A stretch of DNA of 64,000 bases from Tenacibaculum sp. MAR_2009_124 (GCF_900105455.1 NZ_FNSF01000001.1:1245001-1309000), one strand, 5' to 3'. Shown: positions 37,782 to 46,890, counted from the stretch's first letter. Notes: generated by a model not told the origin, from the letters alone. A program made the numbers and translations.

Positions 37782-37814
37782 CAAATATAGAGTATTTATT
37801 TTATTTAAAACAAA
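37782..37814 (-). promoter_or_regulatory. Bacteroidetes-type promoter upstream of small RNA/rnpB
   Basis: On the minus strand TTTG (37814..37811), a 21-bp spacer and TATATTTG (37789..37782) match the consensus -33/-7 pattern fully. This is among the best housekeeping promoters in the window, as expected for a stable RNA. Confidence 0.6.
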
Positions 37815-37900
37815 TAAAAAAACACAAAATTTCTCCTACCGTTCAATTTATAATTCCATAGAGGAAAGTAATTAAGCCATCGTATATACTAAGCAAAAAC

Positions 37901-37924
37901 AGCCTACCATAAATATGGTAGGCT
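37901..37924 (-). terminator. Intrinsic terminator after dnaJ
   Basis: An 11-bp perfect stem AGCCTACCATA / TATGGTAGGCT with a 2-nt loop, followed on the minus strand by GTTTTTGC. It lies about 30 bp after the dnaJ stop. Confidence 0.7.
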
Positions 37925-37955
37925 ATTCTGTTATTTATTTTTTTTTACTTAATTC

Positions 37956-39074
37956 TTAAGAAAACATGTCTTTTACCTTTTCAAAAAAAGATTTATCTGA
38001 CTTTTGAGGATTTGGATTGAAATTCTCATCATCTAGCATTGATTCAAAAAACTTACGCTGATCTTTCGCTAATTCTTGAGGTGTCCACACATTTACATGA
38101 ATAAGGAAATCTCCTGTTCCATAATGTTCAATACTTGGAAGTCCTTTTCCTTTTAATCGTAATATTTTTCCAGACTGAGTACCTGGTTCGATCTTTATTT
38201 TAACTTTACCTGTAACTGTATCAATTTCTTTAGAAACCCCTAAAACAGCTTCAGAAAAACTTACATATAAATCATAATGTATATTACTTCCTTCTCTTTT
38301 TAGGTTTTCATGTTGAACTTCTTCAATAACAACTAATAAGTCTCCAGGAATGGAATTTTTACCAGGAGCCTCGTTTCCTTTTCCTCCTACCTTTAATTGA
38401 ACTCCTTCAGTTACTCCCTCAGGTATGTTAATTGAAACAGTTTCCTCTTTAACAATCATTCCTTGTGCATCAGCACCAGAAGGTTTTTTATTCAAAATCT
38501 CACCAGCTCCATGACATGTACCACAAGTAGTTGCTGTTTGCATTCTACCTAAAATAGTGTTGGTAACACGCATTTGTTGACCTGAACCATTACATGTTGT
38601 ACATGTTTTATAAGTTACACCATCAGCCTGTACCTTTCTTCTTACTTTTACCTTCTTCTCTGATCCTTTTGCTATTTCTTCTAAAGTAAGTTTTACTCGA
38701 ATTCTAAGATTACTCCCTTTCACTCTGGCTTGGCGCTGTCCACCACCACCAAATCCACCAAAGCCACCGAAGCCTCCTCCGAAAATATCACCGAACTGGC
38801 TAAATATGTCATCCATATTCATTCCACCTCCGCCAAATCCTTGGCCTCCTTCAAAAGCAGCATGACCATATTGATCGTAACGAGCTTTTTTATTTTCATC
38901 ACTTAAAACTTCATAAGCCTCAGCTGCCGATTTGAATTTTTCTTCAGCTTCACTGTTATCCGGATTCTTATCAGGATGGAACTTAATAGCCATTTTCCTG
39001 TAAGCCTTTTTAATTTCTGCTTGAGAAGCCGATTTTGAAATCCCTAAAATCTCGTAATAATCTTGTTTTGCCAT
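37956..39074 (-). CDS. dnaJ: Chaperone DnaJ (Hsp40) with a single zinc centre
   Basis: A 372-residue co-chaperone of DnaK. The J domain (1-70) has HPD at 33-35; a Gly/Phe-rich linker spans about 75-112. The cysteine-rich domain has only two CxxCxGxG repeats (CTTCNGSG and CGTCHGAG) instead of four. By position they correspond to repeats 2 and 3, so zinc centre II is kept and centre I lost. This matches what I recall of other Flavobacteria. C-terminal substrate-binding domains I and II and the dimerisation end are complete. It is co-transcribed with grpE, 71 bp upstream. Confidence 0.95.
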   Translation of the reverse strand: MAKQDYYEILGISKSASQAEIKKAYRKMAIKFHPDKNPDNSEAEEKFKSAAEAYEVLSDENKKARYDQYGHAAFEGGQGFGGGGMNMDDIFSQFGDIFGGGFGGFGGFGGGGQRQARVKGSNLRIRVKLTLEEIAKGSEKKVKVRRKVQADGVTYKTCTTCNGSGQQMRVTNTILGRMQTATTCGTCHGAGEILNKKPSGADAQGMIVKEETVSINIPEGVTEGVQLKVGGKGNEAPGKNSIPGDLLVVIEEVQHENLKREGSNIHYDLYVSFSEAVLGVSKEIDTVTGKVKIKIEPGTQSGKILRLKGKGLPSIEHYGTGDFLIHVNVWTPQELAKDQRKFFESMLDDENFNPNPQKSDKSFFEKVKDMFS

Positions 39075-39145
39075 ATAATTTCAATTGACCATTAATTATT
39101 AACAATTAAACTGTTGCTAACGATTAATTTGTAATGATTTATTGT

Positions 39146-39727
39146 TTAAGCCTGCCCTATAACTACTTTAGGGTGACGAATTATTTTATCTCCAAGTTTG
39201 TACCCTTTTTCTACACAATCAATGATTTTTCCTTTTAAATCATTAGTTGGTGCAGGTATCTGAGTTATTGCTTCATGAATTTCAGAATCGAAATCACCTC
39301 CTGCTTTTACCTCTATTTCGCTTAGACCTTTTTGAGTTAAGGTATTTTTGAACTTGTTATTGATTAACTCAATTCCTTTTAATAGCTCAGAGTCTTCACT
39401 TTTTTTAATTTCTGCCAAACCTCTATCTAAATCATCCATAATTGGCAGTAAAGCTGTCATTAATTCCTGACTTGCAGTTTTAAAAAGCTCTATACGTTCT
39501 TTACTTGTACGTTTTTTATAGTTTTCAAACTCAGCAAAAAGTCTTAAATATTTATCTTTTTCAGCTTGTAAAAGCTCTTCATTTGTAGGTTCTTTCTTCA
39601 CTTTCTCTTCTACTTCAACAGTATCTTCATCCTGAATATCAACCCCTTCACTCTCCTTTTGCTCTAATTCAGCATTTTCTAATGCATCTTTAATTTCGTC
39701 TTCTTTGGTATATTGATCTTTACTCAT
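39146..39727 (-). CDS. grpE: Nucleotide exchange factor GrpE
   Basis: A 193-residue protein. A disordered acidic N-terminus (1-45) leads into a long coiled-coil helix (about 50-100, with LLQAEKDKYLRLFAEFENYKKR), a four-helix region (LLPIMDDLDRGLAEIKK) and the C-terminal beta-wing with GYKLGDKIIRHPKVVIGQA, the GrpE signature. It releases ADP from DnaK in the cytoplasm. It stands before dnaJ on the same strand. No CIRCE-like inverted repeat was noticed upstream. Confidence 0.95.
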   Translation of the reverse strand: MSKDQYTKEDEIKDALENAELEQKESEGVDIQDEDTVEVEEKVKKEPTNEELLQAEKDKYLRLFAEFENYKKRTSKERIELFKTASQELMTALLPIMDDLDRGLAEIKKSEDSELLKGIELINNKFKNTLTQKGLSEIEVKAGGDFDSEIHEAITQIPAPTNDLKGKIIDCVEKGYKLGDKIIRHPKVVIGQA

Positions 39728-39919
39728 TGTAAATCTTTTCTTTATTTTCTCTATGTTATGCTTAGCAAGAATACTGCCATTGGACTAATTATGCCATATT
39801 GACACAAGTTTTTGCAACCTATATTTTAACATTGAATTTTCGATTTTACATTTTTTTTAACATATTCATTTCATATTTTAGAAGACGTTAACCAAATATT
39901 AATTTAACTACAACGAATT

Positions 39920-40111
39920 ATGAAAAACAATCTATTAAACATTTCAGGAGTATCCGTTTTATCTAAGAAAGAGCAAAAAAACGTATCGGGAGGTCTTGGT
40001 CTTGATTTAAGTAAATGTGGCTGTGATTGTGCCGCTAGAGTAACTGGGCCAAAATATTGTTCAAGTTATATAGCATGTCCAGCCGTTTACACTTGTAATG
40101 ACGAAATCTAG
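39920..40111 (+). CDS. Orphan double-glycine-leader, Cys-rich peptide precursor
   Basis: A 63-residue peptide. Residues 1-25 form a leader with the LSKKEQKNVSGG ending typical of bacteriocin/RiPP-type leaders of Bacteroidetes, cut after GG at 24-25. The 38-residue core has six cysteines (33, 35, 37, 47, 53, 59), Ser and Thr residues, and a KCGCDC cluster. It may be exported as a disulfide-bonded or modified peptide. No modifying enzyme or peptidase-containing exporter (PCAT) is encoded nearby, so it is an orphan. It stands alone on the plus strand between grpE and murA, followed by a strong terminator. Confidence 0.7.
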   Translation: MKNNLLNISGVSVLSKKEQKNVSGGLGLDLSKCGCDCAARVTGPKYCSSYIACPAVYTCNDEI

Positions 40112-40149
40112 GACCAGCAACATTGTTATTAACCAAATTTAGATTAAAC

Positions 40150-40191
40150 ATGAAAACAAACTTATTAAAAGTTAAAGTATTGTTGTTTTAA
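40150..40191 (+). pseudogene. Possible leader remnant of a second precursor
   Basis: A 13-codon frame MKTNLLKVKVLLF lies 38 bp after the precursor stop. Its first residues resemble the leader start MKNNLLNISGVSVL, and the DNA around the start codon is similar too. It could be a decayed tandem copy of the precursor gene. With so few residues, chance is a real alternative. Confidence 0.2.
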
Positions 40192-40310
40192 AATACACAT
40201 ACAAAAAGTTTTTCTCTGGTTTGTTTATTTAAATTTTGCAGGCTATGTTATTGTTATAAATTCGCGATTTGCTCAACGATAAGTTGAATTATTAATTAAA
40301 GAATTACAAT

Positions 40311-40345
40311 GAAGCCGAATTCTCATTTAAAGAATTCGGCTTTTT
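40311..40345 (+). terminator. Intrinsic terminator after the precursor gene
   Basis: Stem GAAGCCGAATTCT / AGAATTCGGCTTT with a 7-nt loop and a T-run on the plus strand. It is 200 bp after the precursor stop, which leaves room for the leader-like remnant or an RNA element in between. Confidence 0.75.
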
Positions 40346-40360
40346 CATTTATTAAAACTA

Positions 40361-40388
40361 AAAAAGGTGTTCATATGAACACCTTTTT
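40361..40388. terminator. Bidirectional terminator after murA
   Basis: A perfect 28-bp palindrome with arms AAAAAGGTGTTCAT and ATGAACACCTTTTT. A- and T-tracts at both ends allow stopping in either direction. It lies 21 bp after the murA stop on the minus strand. Confidence 0.75.
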
Positions 40389-40409
40389 AAATATTATATA
40401 TTTAACAAA

Positions 40410-41723
40410 TTAATCTTCTATTCTTTCAATTTTTGCACCTAGTGCTCGTAATCGTGCCTCAATATTTTCATAACCTCTATCTATTTGTTCTATGTTATGA
40501 ATAATACTAGTTCCTTTTGCGGACAACGCCGCTATCAATAACGAAATTCCCGCTCTAATATCAGGTGAAGTCATTTTAGTCGCCTTTAATTGACTGTTAA
40601 AATCATGTCCTATAACAGTAGCTCTATGTGGATCACATAAAATAACTTTTGCTCCCATGTCTATTAACTTATCTACAAAGAACAATCTACTTTCAAACAT
40701 TTTTTGATGAATTAAAACAGTACCCTTCGCTTGAGTAGCTACAACCAAAACGATACTTAACAAGTCAGGTGTAAAACCAGGCCAAGGAGCATCGGCAACA
40801 GTTAAGACAGATCCATCAATATAATTCTGAATTTCATAACTATCTTGCTGAGGAATAAAAATATCATCTCCTTTCTTTTCAAGTTGAATACCTAATTTTC
40901 TGAACACATTTGGAATTTGTCCTAGGTCTTTCCAACTAACATTTTTAATAGTTACTTCAGAACGCGTCATTGCTGCCATTCCTATCCAACTACCAATTTC
41001 TATCATATCAGGTAAAATAGTATGTTCACAACCTCCTAATTCAGTGACTCCTTCAATAGTAAGTAAGTTCGAACCTACTCCTGAAATTTTAGCCCCCATA
41101 CTATTCAACATTTTTGATAATTGCTGAATATAAGGTTCACAAGCTGCATTGTATATAGTGGTAGTTCCTTTTGCTAATACCGCCGCCATGATAATATTGG
41201 CTGTTCCTGTAACCGAAGCTTCATCGAGCAACATATCTGTTCCTTGAAGACCAGTTTCAGTTTCTACGCCATAAAAATATTCTTCTTTATTGTATCTGAA
41301 TTTAGCACCTAAGTTGATAAAACCTTCGAAGTGAGTATCTAATCTTCTTCTACCAATCTTATCACCTCCTGGTCTTGGTATATACCCTTTTCCAAAACGA
41401 GACAACAAGGGCCCTACAATCATAATTGAACCTCTTAAAGAGCTTCCGTCTCTTTTAAACTGAGGGCTTTCAAGATATTTAAGATTGATGTCATCTGCTT
41501 GAAAACTATAACTGTTTACACCTATTTTTTCAGTTTTCACACCTAGTTCTCCAAGAATAAATATTAACTTATTTACATCAAGAATATCAGGTATATTGTT
41601 AATAATTACTTTTTCTGAAGTTAAAAGTACTGCACAAACTATTTGTAATGCTTCATTTTTGGCTCCCTGAGGCGTAATAGATCCGTTTAATTTATGACCT
41701 CCTTCTATTTTAAATGATGCCAT
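40410..41723 (-). CDS. murA: UDP-GlcNAc 1-carboxyvinyltransferase with Asp at the fosfomycin-target position
   Basis: A 437-residue MurA that transfers enolpyruvate from PEP to UDP-GlcNAc, the first committed step of peptidoglycan synthesis in the cytoplasm. Inverse alpha/beta barrel repeats and motifs such as GAKNEALQI, KRDGSSLRGSIMIVGPLL and IEQIDRGYENIE are clear. In the active-site loop RPGGDKIGRRRLDTH, D121 stands where Escherichia coli MurA has Cys115, the residue fosfomycin alkylates. An Asp there is known to keep activity and give fosfomycin resistance. The gene directly follows the DUF4290-type gene without a gap. Confidence 0.95.
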   Translation of the reverse strand: MASFKIEGGHKLNGSITPQGAKNEALQIVCAVLLTSEKVIINNIPDILDVNKLIFILGELGVKTEKIGVNSYSFQADDINLKYLESPQFKRDGSSLRGSIMIVGPLLSRFGKGYIPRPGGDKIGRRRLDTHFEGFINLGAKFRYNKEEYFYGVETETGLQGTDMLLDEASVTGTANIIMAAVLAKGTTTIYNAACEPYIQQLSKMLNSMGAKISGVGSNLLTIEGVTELGGCEHTILPDMIEIGSWIGMAAMTRSEVTIKNVSWKDLGQIPNVFRKLGIQLEKKGDDIFIPQQDSYEIQNYIDGSVLTVADAPWPGFTPDLLSIVLVVATQAKGTVLIHQKMFESRLFFVDKLIDMGAKVILCDPHRATVIGHDFNSQLKATKMTSPDIRAGISLLIAALSAKGTSIIHNIEQIDRGYENIEARLRALGAKIERIED

Positions 41724-42353
41724 TTATTTTTTTCTGCTTTTTTTATGATTTGTAGTTTTTCCTTTATGCCCTCCTTGAGAAGGTCTCTTTCTAAGTAAAT
41801 TTTTACTTTCGGCCAAGTCTTCTTCCGTATTTCGAATATCAATTTGACCATCAGAAAGTTCGTATAAATGATCTAAAATAACACCATCTTCAACCGTATC
41901 TTTATTCCAGTTTAAATAACATTTCTTCATGTGGTTGGCAATAGTGAAAACTAAAGCTACTTTCATATCACCTTCATCCCAAGTTAATGCAACATCAATC
42001 ATTGTTTGAATGTTCGTACCATAAAAACGATATTTAGATGCTGATCTAGGGTATTCTAACTTTGTAGGTTTCTCCGTTAACTCTTCTTTTGAAGGAGTTT
42101 CATATGGTGAATCTACATCCAATTTAAAATCTGCCATAATATGTAACTGATCCCATAGTTTATGCTTAAAATCAGGTACATCACGTAAATGAGGCTGCAA
42201 ATTCCCCATTACATTAATGATCGCTTTTGCCATAGTGTTCCTTTCCTCCTTCTCCTCTAAATCAATACAGTGGTTCACTAACTTTTGAATATGTCTTCCG
42301 TATTCAGGTATAATTAATCTTTCTCTCTCTGAGTTATATTCTAAATCAAACAT
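41724..42353 (-). CDS. DUF4290-type conserved Bacteroidetes protein
   Basis: A 209-residue cytoplasmic protein from ATG 42353 (MFDLEYNSERERLIIPEYGRH); an ATG at 42377 would add eight residues. The start, the ERNTMAKAIINVMGNLQPHLRD segment and the YGTNIQTMI stretch fit DUF4290, a family found widely in Bacteroidetes and usually next to murA. The C-terminus is Lys/Arg-rich and probably disordered. Its stop abuts the murA start, so the two are coupled. The function is not known; a link to cell-wall synthesis is inferred from the fixed neighbourhood. Confidence 0.8.
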   Translation of the reverse strand: MFDLEYNSERERLIIPEYGRHIQKLVNHCIDLEEKEERNTMAKAIINVMGNLQPHLRDVPDFKHKLWDQLHIMADFKLDVDSPYETPSKEELTEKPTKLEYPRSASKYRFYGTNIQTMIDVALTWDEGDMKVALVFTIANHMKKCYLNWNKDTVEDGVILDHLYELSDGQIDIRNTEEDLAESKNLLRKRPSQGGHKGKTTNHKKSRKK

Positions 42354-42399
42354 GATCTTGTTTTTATGCAGATGCAAAATAGTAATAATTATTCATTAC

Positions 42400-44727
42400 T
42401 TATCCGATTACTTTCAATTTTGCAAACTGTAATAATAATTTCTTTTTTCCAACGGTTCCAAATTCGATTTCGGCTTTCTTATTCGGTCCCTTTCCTTCAA
42501 GTCCTAAAACTCTACCTTTTCCAAATCTATTGTGTTCTACAACGTTTCCAACGGCTATATCACCGTCAAATAAGTTGATTTTAGAATCACTTGTTTCGGA
42601 TACTTTTTTTAATCTACTCTTATCAGGTTTTAAAGAGGATTTTTCTTTTTTGTCTAAGAATTCTTTTCGTTTTTTTTGAATTGGCTTTTGAAAACGAATT
42701 TTAGATGGACTTTCTTCAAATAAACTAGCATCAATAAATCGATTACTACTTGAATCTGGAGTTTTTGGTGCTAAATATTCAACATATTGATCATCAATTT
42801 CCTCTAAAAATCTACTTGGTTCTCCATCAGTCAACTTTCCCCATCGATATCGAGTTTGAGCATAGGTTAAATACGCCACTTTTTCAGCTCTTGTCAGTGC
42901 CACATAAAATAAACGTCTTTCTTCTTCTAATTCACTACGAGTATTCATACTCATTGCAGAAGGGAAAAGATTTTCTTCTAAACCTACAATATAAACATAT
43001 GGATATTCCAATCCTTTCGACAAGTGAATTGTCATCAAAGAAACTCTGGGAGTATCATCATTCTCACTATCGAAATCAGTAGCGAGTGCCACATCTTCTA
43101 AAAAAGCCGTTAATGAGGCATCTTCACCCGTTTCAATTTTATCAGTAATAAAATCTTTAATACCATTCAACAATTCTTGAACGTTTTCAACTTTATTTAT
43201 TCCTTCAGGGGTTCCATCTTTTTGCAAGTCTTTAACCAGTTGTGTTTGTTTTACAACTAAATCGGCAACTTCAAAAGCATTTTTCGTTTGCACTTCTACT
43301 TGCAATCGCTGAATCATCGTTAAAAAACCATCTAATTTATTCTTAGTTCCTTGGGTGATTTTAATATCGATTCGATTAATATTCTTAATAATTTCGAATA
43401 TCGATTTTTTATAATGATTGGCAGCAATTACTAACTTATCCATCGTTGTGGCTCCAATTCCTCTAGCTGGGTAATTAATTACTCTAACTAAAGCCTCTTC
43501 ATCATTTGGATTAATAAGTAAGCGTAAATAGGATAATAAATCCTTTATCTCCTTTCGTTGATAAAAAGAAATACCTCCATAAATTTTATATTTTATGTCT
43601 TTTTTTCTCAATGCATCCTCCATAGCTCTGGATTGTGCATTTGTTCTGTATAAAATGGCAAAATCATTATTGGTCATTTGATGATTCATCTGATTTTCCC
43701 AAATAGATTGCGCTACAAAACGACCTTCTTCTCCATCTGAGATAGAGCGCATTATTTTTATACTTTCACCAGATTCATTGGCTGTCCAAACTTCTTTATC
43801 TAATTTCGTTTTATTCTTATCGATAACGCTATTAGCCGCCTCAACTATGTTTCCTGTTGAGCGATAGTTTTGCTCCAGTTTGAACGTTTTAGCATCCGGA
43901 TAATCCTTTTGAAAGTTTAATATATTATTAATATTGGCTCCACGGAAACTATAGATACTTTGAGAATCATCACCAACCACACAAATATTTTGAAAACGAT
44001 CCGCCAATGCTCTTACAATTAAATACTGAGAATGGTTGGTATCTTGGTACTCATCAACCATTATATACCTAAATCTATCTTGGTATTTTGCCAATACGTC
44101 AGGGAAACGAGCTAATAACTCGTTTGTTCTCAATAATAGATCATCAAAATCCATAGCTCCCGACCTAAAGCATCTATCTACATATTCTTTATAAATATCA
44201 CCTACCTTTGGTCTGCTAGCCTGTAAATCCGCTTCCTGTAAATCTGAATTATTGAAATAAGCTCTAACCGTAATTAAATTGTTTTTGAAAGATGATATTC
44301 TACCAAGAATTTGTTTTGGTTTGTATCGTTCTCTATCCAATTTCATTTCCTTTATGATAGAAGAGAGCAATCGAACCGCATCTTGAGTATCATAAATTGT
44401 GAAATTTGATGGATATCCTAGCCTATCTGCTTCCGACCTTAAAATCCTGGCAAATACAGAGTGAAAAGTTCCCATCCATAAATTCCTTGCTTCACTATGC
44501 CCTACTACCGAAGCAATACGTTCTTTCATTTCTCGTGCCGCCTTGTTGGTAAACGTTAGGGAAAGAATATTAAAAGAATCTACTCCTTGTTTCATAATAT
44601 GGGCAATCCTGTAAGTCAAAACCCTAGTTTTACCAGATCCGGCACCAGCAATAATCATCATAGGACCTTCTTTTTGCAATACAGCAGCCCTTTGTGGTTC
44701 GTTAAGTTGTTCTAAATAAGTACTCAA
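42400..44727 (-). CDS. uvrD: UvrD/PcrA-type superfamily 1 DNA helicase
   Basis: A 775-residue 3'-5' helicase. Motif Q (LNEPQRAAV), Walker A AGAGSGKTRVLTYRIAHI (about 28-45), Walker B VDEYQDTNHSQ, motif III GDDSQSIYSFRGA, motif IV NYRST, motif V TIHLSKGLEYPYVYI and motif VI YVALTRAEK are all present. The C-terminus carries a Tudor-like module (GDIAVGNVVEHNRFGKGRVLGL) as in PcrA/UvrD. It acts in nucleotide excision and mismatch repair and in clearing RecA or RNA polymerase. It lies just upstream of the DUF4290-type gene and murA. Confidence 0.94.
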   Translation of the reverse strand: MSTYLEQLNEPQRAAVLQKEGPMMIIAGAGSGKTRVLTYRIAHIMKQGVDSFNILSLTFTNKAAREMKERIASVVGHSEARNLWMGTFHSVFARILRSEADRLGYPSNFTIYDTQDAVRLLSSIIKEMKLDRERYKPKQILGRISSFKNNLITVRAYFNNSDLQEADLQASRPKVGDIYKEYVDRCFRSGAMDFDDLLLRTNELLARFPDVLAKYQDRFRYIMVDEYQDTNHSQYLIVRALADRFQNICVVGDDSQSIYSFRGANINNILNFQKDYPDAKTFKLEQNYRSTGNIVEAANSVIDKNKTKLDKEVWTANESGESIKIMRSISDGEEGRFVAQSIWENQMNHQMTNNDFAILYRTNAQSRAMEDALRKKDIKYKIYGGISFYQRKEIKDLLSYLRLLINPNDEEALVRVINYPARGIGATTMDKLVIAANHYKKSIFEIIKNINRIDIKITQGTKNKLDGFLTMIQRLQVEVQTKNAFEVADLVVKQTQLVKDLQKDGTPEGINKVENVQELLNGIKDFITDKIETGEDASLTAFLEDVALATDFDSENDDTPRVSLMTIHLSKGLEYPYVYIVGLEENLFPSAMSMNTRSELEEERRLFYVALTRAEKVAYLTYAQTRYRWGKLTDGEPSRFLEEIDDQYVEYLAPKTPDSSSNRFIDASLFEESPSKIRFQKPIQKKRKEFLDKKEKSSLKPDKSRLKKVSETSDSKINLFDGDIAVGNVVEHNRFGKGRVLGLEGKGPNKKAEIEFGTVGKKKLLLQFAKLKVIG

Positions 44728-45216
44728 AGAAATTTAAATTGAAAGAATTTTAAAATGGAAAATTAACCATTCTTTTAGGTTTTATAAAATATGTAGTCAT
44801 TTTTTTTTCAACATATAATTTTATATTCGTTTTTAGGTTTATAATTTAACGCGAGTTGGGAGTATTTTGCACTCTTAGTTAATTTCGTTTTTCTTTGGCT
44901 AGGCCTAGCTTTGAAGGACTCTTTTTAATTCGAAAAATTACAACAACACAAAAGAAAAGACAAAATTAATGGAAACAAAGTCTTGGAAACAGTCTTCTTT
45001 AATTCTAAAAACCTTGAATTAAAACCTTAAACTGCGTCTTTTTGAATCAAATCTCACGTTTTGAATCGCTTTTATGGAAATAATATATCTGAACTCACGT
45101 TAATTTATACAGATTCTATAAGATATTTGAGCGCTAAATTCTATAAGACTTGTATCTTAGCGGCATTTATTATTCTGTATAAAATTCAAAAAAATAACTT
45201 TACAAATAGTATCCCT
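44728..45216. other. Intergenic region, 489 bp
   Basis: Upstream of both the helicase (minus) and the next plus-strand gene. It holds a 12-bp palindrome GCTAGGCCTAGC at 44898..44909 of no known meaning. A plus-strand extension of the next gene back to 45061 is open but lacks coding character. No RNA gene was recognised. Confidence 0.45.
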
Positions 45217-45729
45217 ATGGAAGATAAAATTATTGAGGGTTTGGCTTATGCCCTCCCTGCACTTGTTACTGGTGGAGTCGCTTATTATATTTTAACGGCT
45301 TTTATTAAACAAGACAATAACGAGAGAAAGTTTGAAGCTTTAGTTACCAAAAAAAAGGAAAGTCTTCCTATTAAATTGCAGGCTTATGAGCGTATGTTAT
45401 TATTTTGCGAACGTATCAACCCTATAAAATTATTGGTGCGCGTAAATCCTATTGGTGATGACGTTAATGGTTATTTACGTTTATTAACCGCAAATATTGA
45501 ACAAGAATACGAACATAACCTTGTTCAACAGCTTTACATTAGTGACGAAAGTTGGAAATCTGTTTTGGCAACAAAATTAGCAATTATTGCAAAACTTAGA
45601 AAAGTTGCTGAAACCAGTGAGACTTCTGCTCAATTAAGAGAAAATGTTTTGTTGGATTATACTAAAGAAGAAAACCCTACAGATGTTGCGGTGGGTTATT
45701 TAAAACAAGAAGTGAAGAAACTGCTATAG
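45217..45729 (+). CDS. Conserved single-helix membrane protein (possibly DUF7935)
   Basis: A 170-residue protein started at ATG 45217 (MEDKIIEGLAYALPALVTGG); the 52 extra residues of the longer frame look non-coding. One membrane helix (about 8-28) is followed by a cytoplasmic helical domain with conserved PIKLQAYERMLLFCERINP and a C-terminal NPTDVAVGYLKQEVKKL. I associate this pattern with a Bacteroidetes-specific family (perhaps DUF7935). Function unknown. It is 27 bp before the next plus-strand gene and may share its transcript. Confidence 0.7.
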   Translation: MEDKIIEGLAYALPALVTGGVAYYILTAFIKQDNNERKFEALVTKKKESLPIKLQAYERMLLFCERINPIKLLVRVNPIGDDVNGYLRLLTANIEQEYEHNLVQQLYISDESWKSVLATKLAIIAKLRKVAETSETSAQLRENVLLDYTKEENPTDVAVGYLKQEVKKLL

Positions 45730-45756
45730 TATTCTTCAATACTTTAACACCTATCT

Positions 45757-46863
45757 ATGGAAAAATTATTCATTCGAGCTGTTATTATCCTGTTCATTTA
45801 TTCTTTTAGCTCCTTAAGCGTTCATGGGCAAGATTATTTGGTTACAATAAATAATGACACCGTTTATGGTAAGATTGAATGGAAAACAAATACCACTGTT
45901 TTTGTAAAAAACAGAAAAGGAAAGCGACAGTTTAAGGCTAATCAAGCAAAATTATTTAAACGAGGGAGTTTTATTTTTTATTCGATAAATACTGGCTTTC
46001 CTGAATATCTTTTAGAGGTAAAAAAAGGAATCGTATCATACTACAAGGAATCACACCTCAAATCGAGGTATACATTAGATTATAAAAAGCATGTATATTT
46101 AAAATACAACGATACTCTATTTCCAATTAAAGTTAAAAGCAATGCAATTCATAAGGGTTATGCAAGCAACACCTTTTTTGATGTTCAGCGAGCAAATGTT
46201 CATAGAAATATTTCATACAAAAATGGGGATTTATATAAAAAACGCTATTTAAATGACAAGTATTCTTTGAATTTCAAGTTGTGCTTTTCTCATATACTAG
46301 GCATTGACAATGTTTTAGTTAAACTTATTTATAATGATAATTATACTTTTGAAGATATTGAACAGCTAGTAGATTTATCAAACGAACATTTGAAAGGTAA
46401 AAACATAGTTAATTATGTTAACCCCCTACTAGACAAGAAGTATGGTGCTGGATATATAATAACAAAGAAGAAGGATACTATCCATGGTTCGATAAAGTTA
46501 ACTGGACGTTTTTCAATAAAAAATAAAGTGAATTTTTTAACTAAAGCCGGTGAAGAAATAGTATATAGACCTACAGAATTATCTGAGTTTTCCGTTAACA
46601 GGAGAATCTATAAGAATATCGTTATAAAAAAGAAGCCAAAATTGTTAAAAGAACTAATTAAAGGTGAAATTTCATTATATCGAGACTTGAAAAAAAGAAG
46701 AAATTATGCCACCAAAGATTTGAAAGTGTATTCCCCTGTTGACAAAAAAGAAAATTATTTAAATCTATTTAAGACTAAACCTTCAGTTTATAATAGAATT
46801 ATTAAAAATAACTATCAATACTTTGAGGTAAAAAGTATGATAAAGTTATATAACAGTATATAA
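45757..46863 (+). CDS. Secreted protein of unknown function with two related repeats
   Basis: A 368-residue protein with a signal peptide ending near SVHGQ. Two related units are visible: DYLVTINNDTVYGKIEW (about 26-42) and GYIITKKKDTIHGSIKL (about 233-249), each followed by a Lys-rich beta stretch. Between them is a helical region with YKNGDLYKKRYLNDKY. The units resemble a family of Bacteroidetes periplasmic proteins with a GYI(V/I)T..GDTI.G signature whose role is unknown. It is followed by a terminator and then by the left 89-bp repeat. Confidence 0.65.
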   Translation: MEKLFIRAVIILFIYSFSSLSVHGQDYLVTINNDTVYGKIEWKTNTTVFVKNRKGKRQFKANQAKLFKRGSFIFYSINTGFPEYLLEVKKGIVSYYKESHLKSRYTLDYKKHVYLKYNDTLFPIKVKSNAIHKGYASNTFFDVQRANVHRNISYKNGDLYKKRYLNDKYSLNFKLCFSHILGIDNVLVKLIYNDNYTFEDIEQLVDLSNEHLKGKNIVNYVNPLLDKKYGAGYIITKKKDTIHGSIKLTGRFSIKNKVNFLTKAGEEIVYRPTELSEFSVNRRIYKNIVIKKKPKLLKELIKGEISLYRDLKKRRNYATKDLKVYSPVDKKENYLNLFKTKPSVYNRIIKNNYQYFEVKSMIKLYNSI

Positions 46864-46890
46864 TTTAACAAATTATAAAACCAAAAGAAT

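Noticed and set aside
37742..37861. A 39-codon plus-strand frame (MKKKKYLERLLDEANIEY...)
   Set aside because: It overlaps a consensus minus-strand promoter and hairpin in the rnpB upstream region and has no plus-strand terminator or conserved domain; the RNA reading explains the sequence better.
40361..40388. Palindrome sharing TGTTCAT/ATGAACA with the enhancer sites at 10031..10068
   Set aside because: Its A- and T-tracts and its position right after murA identify it as a terminator; the shared core is short and likely coincidental.
44898..44909. 12-bp palindrome GCTAGGCCTAGC
   Set aside because: No flanking symmetry, no repeat copy in the window and no regulatory gene next to it.
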